64,000 nucleotides of DNA from Lepidodermella squamata (taxonomy: Eukaryota; Gastrotricha). The stretch's first letter is position 1. The number at the start of each line of letters is the position of its first letter. Position numbers and translations under genes: made by a program. Below, piece by piece: positions 12,075 through 22,600 of the stretch. The stretch is from positions 62,001 through 126,000 of the forward strand of contig JBLDXI010000014.1 in the NCBI GenBank assembly GCA_047495785.1. The letters run 5' to 3'. The notes beneath the pieces are model-generated. The model was not told the origin of the DNA, searched no databases, and worked only from the letters and a program-made list of their open reading frames with translations.

Positions 12075-14380
12075 CTAATTAGTTGTGGCGAGGCAATCTG
12101 ACGACACTTCGGAGTTTTCGATTTTCAGTCCGTCGACACTGCTAACGCAGCCGCCCTCGATAGCATCGACAGCTGCTTCGATAGTGATAGGCGATGAACA
12201 CGAATCCAGCCTGCCGTCAGTAGAATTCTGTCTCTCCATCCACAAGGATAGAATAGGGGAGTTTGAATTCTCGCTCTTGGCACTGTTCGCACGCGGCTGG
12301 TCAGAGCCAGACACTGATCGACCGAGGTCCTGCAAAAAAAAACAAATCAGTGCATTCAGACAAATCTCATCAAAGCAAACGATCGATAGCGAAGCATGAA
12401 ATTAACCCTAACCCTAATTTTCAAGCTCAAAGTCGCTTATGTAGCATAGGTTACTAAAGCCAAAAGCAAGTATGTACACTTAGTCGCGATGGGATGCTGT
12501 TGTTTTCTGACAACTTTGAAAATAGCGGGGACTCGGATGGAACCGACAGGGCCACACTGGACGCCGAGGTAGAGCTTGCATGCCGGCCAAAAACTTGCAT
12601 GCGCAAACTTACGCCGTGATTCGGGTGCGAATTTCTCGGCAGAACGCCGGCAGACGTCGGCGGGCGAGGCACACGGCTCGTATTGAAAAACAAATCGTGG
12701 ATGCACCAGCTGATATTTTCAAGCAATTGCGCACCGGAGGACGACTGCTTCCGTTGAGTCAAAGTGTAGCGCATTTGCGAGGTCACTCTTGCCAGAAGAA
12801 ATATTGCATAGCGAAACTTTTGATAGCTCGACCGATCCTGGAAGAAATTGATTATTGAGGTAAGCTTTTTTTCTGGACTAGGAAACTAACCGTAAAATAA
12901 AGAGGGAAAGTCCGATCAGAATCGTTGGCTAACTGAGTGAGAATATGGTCGAATATTGCCGAATGCGAGCCACGAAATACGATTTTGTAACGAGGAGGAA
13001 TGCTGAACAGCCAATGAATGAAGAGTAGATAGTGCGCTGCGTATCCAATCGCAACCGAAAGACTCGAATAAGACACTGAAATATTATTTGGCACATTGTT
13101 TGCATTGGCAGGTGCCGATATTGAAACTGCCCCAGTAGGGTTGGCGCCAGATTTCGGCAGCAAAATCGCATCGGGAAACGGAACGCTGGCGATCGAACAA
13201 AGACCATCCTGCCGCCGGATCGGGTAAATTTCGTACAAATCATTGATCATCTGCCCTCGCCGCCATAGCACCAATTTCCGTTTGCGATTCAATGCATCGG
13301 CCAGAGAGGCGTAGTTGCCCTCCATATTTTCACGCCAAGCGACCAAATCCTCGAATTCTTCGTGAACTTTATCCGACTCCTCTAACATCACGGCGGTTTT
13401 CTGCTGAAGGTGAGCCAGTTTCGAGCGTTTCAAATTGCATGACTGCTCTAGTTTCTGACACCGCCGTGTCATCTGCTCAACTTCATTTCGCAGCTTCTCG
13501 CGAGCTTGCTCGGCCGAAACGATCGCAATGCGATCCGTCAGTTTGTTCTCGATTTCTACTTGTCGATCAACTGCGAGTTCGAAAGACTGGCGCAATGCTT
13601 TTGAAACCATGCAAATACGGACGATTGCTGATAAGGTGTAAGACTTCTTGGGATCGCGACAGCTCAGCAAGTTTGATAATTGCATCGCTGAAGATTCTAC
13701 TTTCCCACAAAATTAAGGCAACAATAATAAGGCATCATTAGACATTACCTTCGACTTGTTTCAAGGTTTCGTTCTTCGATTCACTCCCAGAATCGCTCGG
13801 ACTTTTTTCGATGGGTTTTCGATATGATGGTTTAGAAGTCGACGGCAAGATGAAGGCAAAACTGCCATGGACTAGGTTTACCACCAATGTGTTGGGAGCA
13901 TATTTAACCCCATATGTAACATAAGCCGCTGCATTAAATGGTATGAGATCGACCTGAGCAAAAGTTTGATTGTAATGAAATCTGAAACTCGATCAAAATG
14001 AATACCATATCAATGTTGTATTCGACTAGCAAAGCCGTAGTTTGGGATATTTGGTCAAATTTCCACACCTTGACACACATTTGTCGGCTTGACAATATTT
14101 GTTGCTCAGCATGTGCGGATTGATTCTGTGCTGAAGAAATCGCCTTGATGTTGAAGCCGCCCCAGCAAAGGTCTGCGCTGACTGCGAGGCGCTCGCTGGC
14201 GTATAACTGTGGTTGACTTGAGTTTTGGTGTAACGTAAAATGGATGAGTACATGGCCGCTCAATTGCGTGTTGACGAGCGAAAAATTACGAATTTCTAGC
14301 GAAAACAGGTGACGAATACGCCGCTGCAGCGGCAACCGTACAATTGTAGTCGCTGCTCTATCCGAATTCATGTTATTCAA
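12075..14380 (-). CDS. UVRAG: UV radiation resistance-associated protein (UVRAG)
   Basis: Five exons in phase: 14380-14006, 13953-13749, 13696-12891, 12837-12478 and 12329-12075, giving 666 aa (a second Met lies at 14371). The N-terminus has LPLQRRIRHLFSLEIRNFSL and a C2-like domain ending ALLVEYNIDM-VDLIPFNAAA. A coiled coil follows (about residues 200-330, from LRQSFELAVDRQVEIENKL). Then comes the Atg14/UVRAG C-terminal domain: LWRRGQMINDLYEIYPI, SLSVAIGYAAHYLLFIHWLF, PPRYKIVFRGSHSAIFD and TFPLYFT, joined to DRSSYQKFRYAIFLLAR. UVRAG binds Beclin 1 in the class III PI3-kinase complex and acts in autophagy and endosomal traffic. The tail is Ser-rich and presumably disordered. It is the middle gene of the Rab-UVRAG-UPF3 group. 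Confidence 0.92.
12403..12420. repeat. Short telomere-like tract
   Basis: About 2.5 copies of CCCTAA within the last UVRAG intron (12330-12477). Too short to be more than an interstitial remnant or chance. Confidence 0.4.
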
Positions 14381-14671
14381 TAAATGCTAACAAGAGACAA
14401 ATAACCAATATAAATGATTCATTTAAATATAAACATCAGCGGAAGAAGGTAATTAGAAAATTGAGAAATAGAAATCTGCAAAACTCTAAAAAAACTATAA
14501 GGCACTGGTGTATTATCGCAGCAATAACTCGATTAAAAGGTAAGGATTTTAGGAAAAGAGATAAAATGCAGTCGATAAGACTGATTGCTGAAAGAGCTCT
14601 AGAAGCACAGGAAGCACGATTCGTTGATATAATATCAGTAAAGGCGTTAGCAAGTTGAGTTATCAGTAATT

Positions 14672-15994
14672 CTAACAACATTTCGACTTCTTTCCGCGCT
14701 TGCCCTTCGAGGATGACGGAACAATAACACTCATGACGCTTGATCTAGATGATTCGGACGATGGTAAACGCCGTATTACAGCCAACGTCAAATCAATGAA
14801 AGCTTTTTCGACATTTTCACCAGTCTTAAATACAATAAATTCTATCATCTGATGTTTGCGGAATGACTACTTACTCTGGCGCTAACTTCATTGAAAGGCA
14901 TGCCATATTGGGTCGCAAGCTGGAACGCAGCATTTTTGAAAACTTGCCGCTTATCCGGTATGTCAGACTTATTTCCGATCAGCTGGTTGAATTTTTATAT
15001 GGAAATTTATCAATAAGGATATGATTAATTTAGATTAACAACCATCATTTCCACGCCTTCGCCAGCATTCATCTGGACTTGACGAATCCAATTCGTGACG
15101 TTATCGAAAGAACTTCGCCGAGTAATATCGTAGACAAGAAAAATCGCTTGAACATTGCGATAGTAGGAAACGGTGATTGTGTTGAACCTTTCTTGCCCGG
15201 CGGTATCCCTGACGGAAATGAACAAACAATCTTATTGAGCTAAGTTACAATCGAAATGATTGCTTGATGATAGATAAGATAGCATGGCGATTAGCAACCC
15301 TCGAACTTTTCAAAAATCTTTTTCTGTAAAATGTTTCGCATTTATATATTTCTTGATTGTATCGATTGTTGCAGTTATAGCTCGCATTTTTAAGCTTCTA
15401 TTTATACCCATGTTCATTACGAAATTTCTTCTTCAGCTGCCCAACAGCGCAACCAGAAGGCATTGGAGAGAGAATTATTTCAACCGAAACCGAAACTATT
15501 ACCGATGTGGAGCAACGGGACCTACGCAAGAGCAAATTTCAATAATACGCTTCTTTTGAATTGAAATAAAGAATTGAACTTCCGTTTTAATATTATCTCT
15601 AACTTTTGGTCTTTTCTTGCACTCAAATATGTTTTTGCACCAAATAAAGAATTTTGCAATTTGTTCGTATCATTTGGCGTCAGTTAACGATAACATCCAA
15701 ATTCCACACAAAAATCAGATGGGGAAATATGTTTTGCTTCAAATTAGTTTACCATATTTGAAGGCTGACTTTTTTGCCACCTATATCCATCTTTTTAATT
15801 TTGAAGTCGACACCTGAGAGAAGAAAAAAAATACTCTGATATTCTAGCAGCGGGGAAGATTTCTCACCTATAGTTGCCACAAGATTAGGATCGAACGACC
15901 CATCACAAAATTGATTCAACAGGCAAGTTTTACCAACTCCAGAGTCGCCAATCACTAATATCTTAACCAAATGGTCATATGGTTTCTTTGTCAT
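14672..15994 (-). CDS. Rab small GTPase (Rab8/10/13/15-like)
   Basis: Five exons in phase: 15994-15868, 15813-15753, 15208-15040, 14982-14875 and 14824-14672, giving 205 aa, the usual Rab length. All G motifs are visible: P-loop GDSGVGKT, effector region [29 protein letters not shown] and EVSA. Rab-type residues include [20 protein letters not shown]. The C-terminus ends [11 protein letters not shown], a double-cysteine geranylgeranylation site with a basic stretch. The effector region groups it with exocytic Rab8/10/13/15; I cannot pick one without a tree. The catalytic Gln is intact. Start ATG at 15994 ([16 protein letters not shown]) gives the normal short N-terminus; the upstream open frame is likely 5' UTR. 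First gene of the collinear minus-strand cluster. Confidence 0.93.
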
Positions 15995-16286
15995 AGTAAA
16001 AGAACTAAAAGAAGGGAGGAGGCCGCCTAGAAAGACAACGTGAATGAAGGCAAATGGACTTTTAAGATCGGCGTTCGGCGGAATCCCTAAAACACAATTT
16101 TGGGAGCTCAATATCGGCGAGTTCAACAGTTCCCGTCCGAGCTTTATTTTGTCACGCATGGCGGCTAGCAAGACGACGTATTTACTGCAAAACGCAACAG
16201 AGGACAGTTGACAAAACGAAAGAACGGTCGAGGGTCGACGAGGCGGCTTCTGTTTCGAACCCCTTTTTGCCTGCCCTGCCCTCATA

Positions 16287-16311
16287 CCTAGGGAACCTCA
16301 GGTTCCCTAGG
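16287..16311. repeat. Perfect 12-bp palindrome with 1-nt centre
   Basis: CCTAGGGAACCT, a single C, then AGGTTCCCTAGG. It sits at the boundary between the Rab 5' region and the retrotransposon remnant, so it may be an insertion scar or a terminal hairpin. Confidence 0.7.
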
Positions 16312-16382
16312 AAGCAAATTATATCATTGGGCAGAATATGGCCCTATTGTCAGAGGTAATTTGCCAATCCTCAGACATCAGT

Positions 16383-17078
16383 TTATATGGCCAAATTAAA
16401 TGCCTTGATTAGGCGCTTAAAGAAAATCAAGATGTTTTTGACTATGCTATTGTCGGAACTGAGCAATCTTTCAGGATCATGACTAACTAAGGACGCACAT
16501 TCGTATGATAGATGATATGCTAGCAGTCTAAGAGGTGTATCATCGCCACAATACATGCACTTAACATTGGTGATTCTAAAAATAATGTGCTCTAGACGAC
16601 GGAAAGTAGTGTTAGTGATAATTTGAAAAGCAGTCGCACGTAAATCTGGCGGGTAGTTTTCGAAAATATTGCTAATACCGAAGTATCCTTTTTTAGCTAA
16701 TAGATATGTATTATCGTATTTAAGGTGAAACTTCACTGAAAGTTCTGTGGTGTAAACGTCTTTGACCAGCTTAAAAATCTGGTTCATGAAGGTTGGATCT
16801 CGTAATAGCCAAAAGTCAGGTGTTATATTGTAAGAAACAAGAAAATCTCGGGCTGCATGAATAGGGTTAAGAACACCCAATTTAGGACGAGAGTGGTAGT
16901 AGAAAGAAAAAGCATCCTGTACTAAAGGATTATCGCACCTGGTCAGCTCACACACAAATTTAACAGCATTAAGTTTCGCTTTTAGACTAGTAGGTATTAA
17001 TCCCATAGTGAAACCGGTCGACAGATTGGAAGCACAAAACGGGATATCACGTGCTCTCTTGAAATACTTGTAGCTCAC
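16383..17078 (-). mobile_element. C-terminal remnant of a non-LTR retrotransposon polyprotein
   Basis: A single open frame of 231 aa (FKRARDIPFCASNLSTGF ... FFKRLIKAFNLAI). Near residue 170 it has LEHIIFRITNVKCMYCGDD, and then AYHLSYECAS. A C-x2-C...H-x4-C knuckle after a Leu/Phe-rich helical stretch is typical of the segment downstream of the reverse transcriptase in LINE-like elements. No RT catalytic motif is present, so only the tail survives. It is unrelated in sequence to the RT copies at 38 and 49 kb, suggesting another family. It could instead be an orphan host gene, but the lack of introns and the setting argue for an element. Confidence 0.5.
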
Positions 17079-17400
17079 GCTATCCAGCTTGGAGACCCTA
17101 GCTTGGAGAACCCCTTTTTGCGTAAAACCGCCTCAGAACTTGAGAAAAAAGCGCGCAATTTTAAACGTAGTTGAAGCTATTTATTGCAAAATTCAGTTTT
17201 TTGCATAAATATTAAAGTTATGCAGGTTTTTAGCAAATTATTTTGCCTAGCGACGTAAAGCTTGGTAAGCAACGCTGATGCCTCAAGCCCTGTAAGATCA
17301 CCAGAGTTGGTGGCATAGGGTCTAGCATCCATCCATCCACATATTTTACCGTTGTCCGATCACATTTTTGCCTGTTGGTTGTCTCTGACGATTCTCAACT
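17079..17400. other. DNAJC27 upstream region
   Basis: No exon recognised. Contains a short tandem near 17086-17110 (agcttggaga twice). The DNAJC27 promoter is presumed here. Confidence 0.4.
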
Positions 17401-18540
17401 ATGAAGAAAACGTTGAGAATCAAAATCATTACCATGGGTAATGCTGAAGTTGGTAAAGTAAGTCCTGAAGAGTTGCGAAACAACTGTGACTTGATGATTT
17501 GCCTGTTCCATGTTACAGAGTTGCATGGTGAAACGGTACTGCGAAAAAAGATTTGTCAACAAGTATCAACAAACAATCGGTATCGATTATGGTGTAACCA
17601 GGTATTTTATTTGTACTATTGATTTTATATACCTTTGAGTGTTAATTTCATTTAGAGCTCGCGTGGCCGATCGGGATGTTAAAGTCAATATCTTCGACTT
17701 CGGTGGGCATAGCTGTTTTCTTGAGGTTACTGAAGAAAAAATGAAAGAATCACAACTTCAACCTAGCTGATTATTTTCTATAGGTTCGTAATGAATTCTA
17801 TAAGGATGCTCAAGGCAAGCCACTTTTTGATGTTGTCACTCACTTTTACTCATCGTTACTAGGCTGTCTGTTGGTTTATGACGTGTCCGACCAGAGCTCT
17901 TTCAGAGCCCTTGACTCATGGCTCATTGAGCTCAAGCGAGAATTTGGAGATTCCGAGGATCTATCAAGATTAATCTGCATAGTATGCGCCAACAAGGTAG
18001 ATTGGTGGAATGCTGTTTTATTATATACTCATATAAATAATATTTGATTATTATTCAGACGGACAGAAAGCGTGTTGTTAGCGAAACTGATGGAAGGCTT
18101 TGGGCTGATCAGAGGGGTTTCCGCTACTTTGAAACATCTGCCTTGTCTGGAACAGGTATCGACGATGTCTTTCAAACACTGTTCGATGGAGTTATCTCAG
18201 TGATCGAGGGTGTTCCTGTGAATCTGAATGACAATGGTAGCCACAAGTTGCCTTCGTTTTCGAAAGATCAGTTAGATGCTATCGATCGTGTAAGAGCTGC
18301 TAATGATAACTACGAACGACTTCAGATCAAAAAAGGTGAATTTACTTCTTATTATATAAGCCTGAGTACATGAACTTGTTTGCGGATAAAGGTGCATCTC
18401 GCGATGACATTAACCGAGCTTATCGACGACTTGCAGTATTGCTACATCCTGATAAAACTGGCGGCGCCCCGGGGTCTGAAGAGGCGTTCAAAATAATTGT
18501 AGCGGCTCGAGCTGATTTATTACGTACAGCAATAAACTGA
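17401..18540 (+). CDS. DNAJC27: DnaJ homolog subfamily C member 27 (RJL/RBJ GTPase with J domain)
   Basis: Seven exons in phase: 17401-17457, 17519-17601, 17656-17725, 17784-17814, 17863-17996, 18059-18335 and 18392-18540, giving 266 aa, close to the human length. The Ras-like domain shows ITMGNAEVGKSCMVKRYCEK, KYQQTIGIDYGVT, FDFGGHSCF (His where Ras has the catalytic Gln, as in this family), VYDVSDQSSF and CANKTD. The C-terminal J domain has INRAYRRLAVLLHPDKTGGA with the HPD triad and APGSEEAFKIIVAARADLL. RJL proteins are linked to flagella and to MEK/ERK signalling. The intron at 17815-17862 begins GC rather than GT; it is 48 nt and has no stop in frame, so it could be retained as 16 extra residues. 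Removing it restores DAQ-GCLLVYDV, matching the family. Confidence 0.95.
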
Positions 18541-18601
18541 TCACCTTTCACTAAATGCACCAGTATTAAGTATTAAGGCGAAATTCGCCAGGAAAAACGA
18601 C

Positions 18602-18607
18602 AATAAA
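18602..18607 (+). terminator. Probable polyadenylation signal of DNAJC27
   Basis: AATAAA 62 nt after the DNAJC27 stop codon. Confidence 0.6.
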
Positions 18608-19600
18608 ATCGTCTTATGTACCAAACTTTTTATTTTCTGAATTTTTTGCCATGAGAGCACAAATCAGGAAGTATAAACATAGCGCCGTCGACGATGAGAC
18701 GGATCAATGACCGTAATATAATTTATAGCAATTATTGCACACAAAATGACATCATGAGGGGCAGAGAGGATGGAGTAGATGTCTACATATAATTTACTTT
18801 CTTCGGTAGCCAGCATTCCCTGGTGCACATACGTGTTTGAAAAATGTTAAACTCAGCTCAAACTATAACAAAAAGATGAAGCCAAGTTGGCTCAACCTCA
18901 ATCTCCAGGATGATTTCTTTAAAATTGATAAAACTAAATAACATTCTGAACAATCAAGCTTTGTTCAACAAGTTGCTGGTAAAAAGATGGAAAACGGAGA
19001 GGGCACTTCAGCATGCAGCTTTTTGTAGATGAGAAGGTTGCGGATTTAACCTATGTAAATAGTCAAGGCACAACACAGGCCAGAGATTCACCAAGCGTTG
19101 ATTTCAGATTTTCATCCAACATAAGCGATAGTTGTTTTATAATCATAAATTTATCCATAACTCATAAGTAATTATGTATATAATAGCGACCTTTCCGAGA
19201 GCGTCGTGTTCACTGCGAAGTGAATTAGCGACTTTGATTATAACGCGACAAGTTGGTCACGTCCGGATGACGAAGACAGTAACAAGAAGACCAATACTTC
19301 GTAAAAAAAATTCGCACGGCTACAAGTAATGGCAGTTATGAGAAGATTACAGCAGCTATACAAATTTTGCCAGTCGTTTTTGTAGATTAAATGCGAATAG
19401 CAGTCGAATCATTAGTATTCGACGGGACGATTCGCTAGCCAGGATTGAGTTTCAACAGCACGAGATTTCACGTGGTTAAAATTTTGCGAGAGAAATAACA
19501 TTATAATTCCAAGCAGCACAGATGCCATAGAGGATCGAGGAAAACAACAGAAACGGATAGCTAGTGATGATGTATCTGCTACACTATGACATAGTTCAGC
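18608..19600. other. Convergent 3' region between DNAJC27 and filamin
   Basis: About 1 kb without a supported exon. DNAJC27 (+) and filamin (-) converge here, so it should contain the filamin 3' UTR. Confidence 0.5.
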
Positions 19601-22600
19601 TCACGCTTCGACACCTGACGCGCCGCGGCCATGCCATGCGGGCAGACCATGCCGAAGTTTTTGGCCGGTCTGGCGCAAAAACTCGTGCAATTCACTTTCG
19701 GTCTCGAAGATCTGGACATAGAACGGGCTGCCCCTCACATGCTCGCCGGCCCACTTGACGGTTATAACATAATCGCCGGGCTCAGTGGGGTCATAGCGGC
19801 ACACGATGGTCCGGTCGCGAGGATGTTCCCGCGACATTTCGACACGGAAGGCACCCTTCGGCCCACGCACCTTCACCGTCAGCTGCCCGGCCCCAGCGCC
19901 TTTAGTCTCGCAGATGAAGCGAGACTCGAATGCTGAAAGCACGCCGTGCTCAACGCCCGGCCCGTAAACGACAACCTTGCTGGCATCAGGCGGACCTACG
20001 ACGTTGACGACGAAAGGACTGCCGGGTACATGCTGGCCAGCGAATTTAATCGACAGGGTATGACGGCCGGGTTCTTGCGGACGAATGCCCAGCGTGAATG
20101 TGGCGTCTTGATGATCGAAGAGTTGACAGAAAGCGGGTTTTCCGGTAGGTCCGACACATGAAGCAGTGAGCTCGCCGGGACCGGCCTGGCGTACGTCGAT
20201 CGTCGCCGAGTTCTCTTTGCCCAGCTCGCCATACTGCAAGCCGTCGCCGAAGCAGTGAACGCGAGACGGATCGGAGCCGAGAACGGCCTGCATGCGGAAC
20301 GGCGAGCCGGTAATGGCACGGCCGTCCCATGTCACAATAAGCAGGTGAGCGCCAGCGTTGGCTGGTCGGAAGAAGCAGCGGTAGCGGTTGTTACCCAGCG
20401 GCTCGAGCTGCACCTCAACAAGCTCACCGAATGGGCCGGTGAGGCGAACTCCCGGCTTGCCGTTGCCACCGCGCGAGCCGTCGATCGTGAATACATTCTG
20501 CTCGTTGACTATTGCTTCGAGGAAGTCTCCAGACAGGACAACCTGCGACGGGTCCGGTTTCGGCTCGGGCCGCACTGCAACCATGGGGATGGGAGACTCA
20601 GGTAGAGGGACCTCGCCGTAATAGAGGTGAAGCAGGTAGTCACCCTCCGCCTCAGGTGTGAAGCTGAGTGAGTAAACACCATCAGAGACTTTCTGCAACA
20701 TAGCGGGTAATCGCAACCCGCCTGGACCCGTAACCTCTGCCTGAAGTTCGCCAGGTCCAGCCTGCGTGCAGTCGAAGTCAATCTGCTTGATCTGACGCAC
20801 CAGCAGGCCGATGCGCCCACGCAGGTCCAGAAGAGCCGGCCAACCGTCGACAGGCGTAACTTTACGCGGGTTGATGATAGCCGGGTGGAAAGGGCTTCCG
20901 TCGATGTTCTTGTCGTTCCACTTAACGTGAAGGTTGTAAATGCCGACCTCGACCGGCATGTACGTGACCGAGTAAACGCCATTCTCCGGCTGCGGCTCGA
21001 AGGTGCACTTCGCGATAGAATTGGGCCCGTCGACCTGCACAAATAAATCGCCACGCAAACCACGCGCATCGACCTCAAACGTCGCCGGCACGTCTTCCTC
21101 GCCACGGTACAGGCCGTCGCCATAAACGGCCGGCATAGCCGAGTCGAGAATGAGCTGCTCGACGGGGCAGCACGGCACCTCAAAAGCACCAAATGTCAGG
21201 TAGATGAGGTGCGCACCCGCCTCTTGCGGAGTGTACGTCACGTGCAGACCCTCCTGGTTCTGGCCGTTCGCTGCCAAGTCGAGCGTCGAGAACGGGACAT
21301 TCTGACCGGAAGGACTGACAATACGCACGCCAAGCTCGGCATGTCCAGCGTCAGTTGTAATCACTGATAAAAAAGGTAGCACAAATTATGAAATAAAAAT
21401 ATCATGAATCAAAATCAACTAACCGTCGAAGCCAGTTTCCAAATTGACCTCGCTGTCGCGCAGGTTGTCGATGACAACTCGGGCAGGATCGTAAACATCA
21501 ACGTAGAAAGGACTGCCGTTAATAGGGCGCCCAGCATACGTAACTTCAATGACGTGACGACCAACTTGTTTTGAGACATAGTCCACCTTGAAATCATTGC
21601 CAAACTGCGAAACCTTTGCTGGGATAGTATCGCCAGAAGGAGCTAGATAAAAGATAAGAAGAGTCATATACGATAAACTCAATCAATCAGCCGGAGAGTT
21701 ATTTTATTTCGCGCGCGATTTAGACAATTAAAATTTTCAGTCAAATCAGGGACAGCTATTTTCGTGAGCCGACAGGGCGGAGGTTCGGGAACGCAGGAGG
21801 CGGCGGAGCGGCGTAAAACGAGAACGAGCTGTGCGGGTTCGAGTCATTAATAACAGGAGTCAGGCCCTTAACTTTGCTTCCAAGATCTTTGTAAGAAACA
21901 TCCGAGCGATAAATGGCTGAGTTGCCATTGTTGACGACAGAAGCAACGAGAGGAACGTTAGCCGGGCTAACGCGAACGATAATGGGCGAGAAGAGGGCCG
22001 TGCGTCCGGCAAACAAGATATGCAGTGCGTAGTAGCCGGCCCATGGCGGAGTGAAGGCCAGTTGCGCGATGCCCTTGCTAAATCGGCGATCTTCCGCCAC
22101 ACCCGACAGCTCAGAAAGATGCGCCAGCGTAGCGCCGTAACTGCTTAGGGTGCTCTTTGAAAATTCTTCACACGGCGGAATCAAGATTGACGAGCTCAAG
22201 GCATACGGCGAAGCTTTCGCACTCTCTTGTAATTCGAGTTTCGATGGCATCGGAGCATTCTGTGGAATGGACGTCATCGAGTGAATCACGTGCATAGTTA
22301 ACTCGCCAGGCCCCGTTTCGCCAGCATTAACTAATTGAAACAAAAGCAACTTATAAGAAATTTGCTCAGGTTTTACAGCTGCGCAATCTTACATTTGAAG
22401 ACGATTTCCTTTCCAGCAGTTGGTTCACAACTTGGAACTTCAGCAAGAGTTAACGCTCGAGTGTCCACAACAGGCACGATGCGTGGCTCCAGGAGGGCGT
22501 CGAACGGCGACTGTGTGTTAGGCATGCGACGTTCGATGATTCGCACGTGATGGCAACCGACGCTAACTGGGCGGAAGAGAATACGCCAACGATTCGGTTT

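Noticed and set aside
12403-12420. Telomere-like CCCTAA copies as a telomere or telomere-fusion scar
   Set aside because: Only about 2.5 units and inside an intron; chance or a trivial remnant is enough.
20509-21192. A 227-aa minus-strand frame rich in Arg/Ser overlapping the last filamin exon
   Set aside because: Out of frame with well-conserved filamin repeats; composition is that of a codon shadow.
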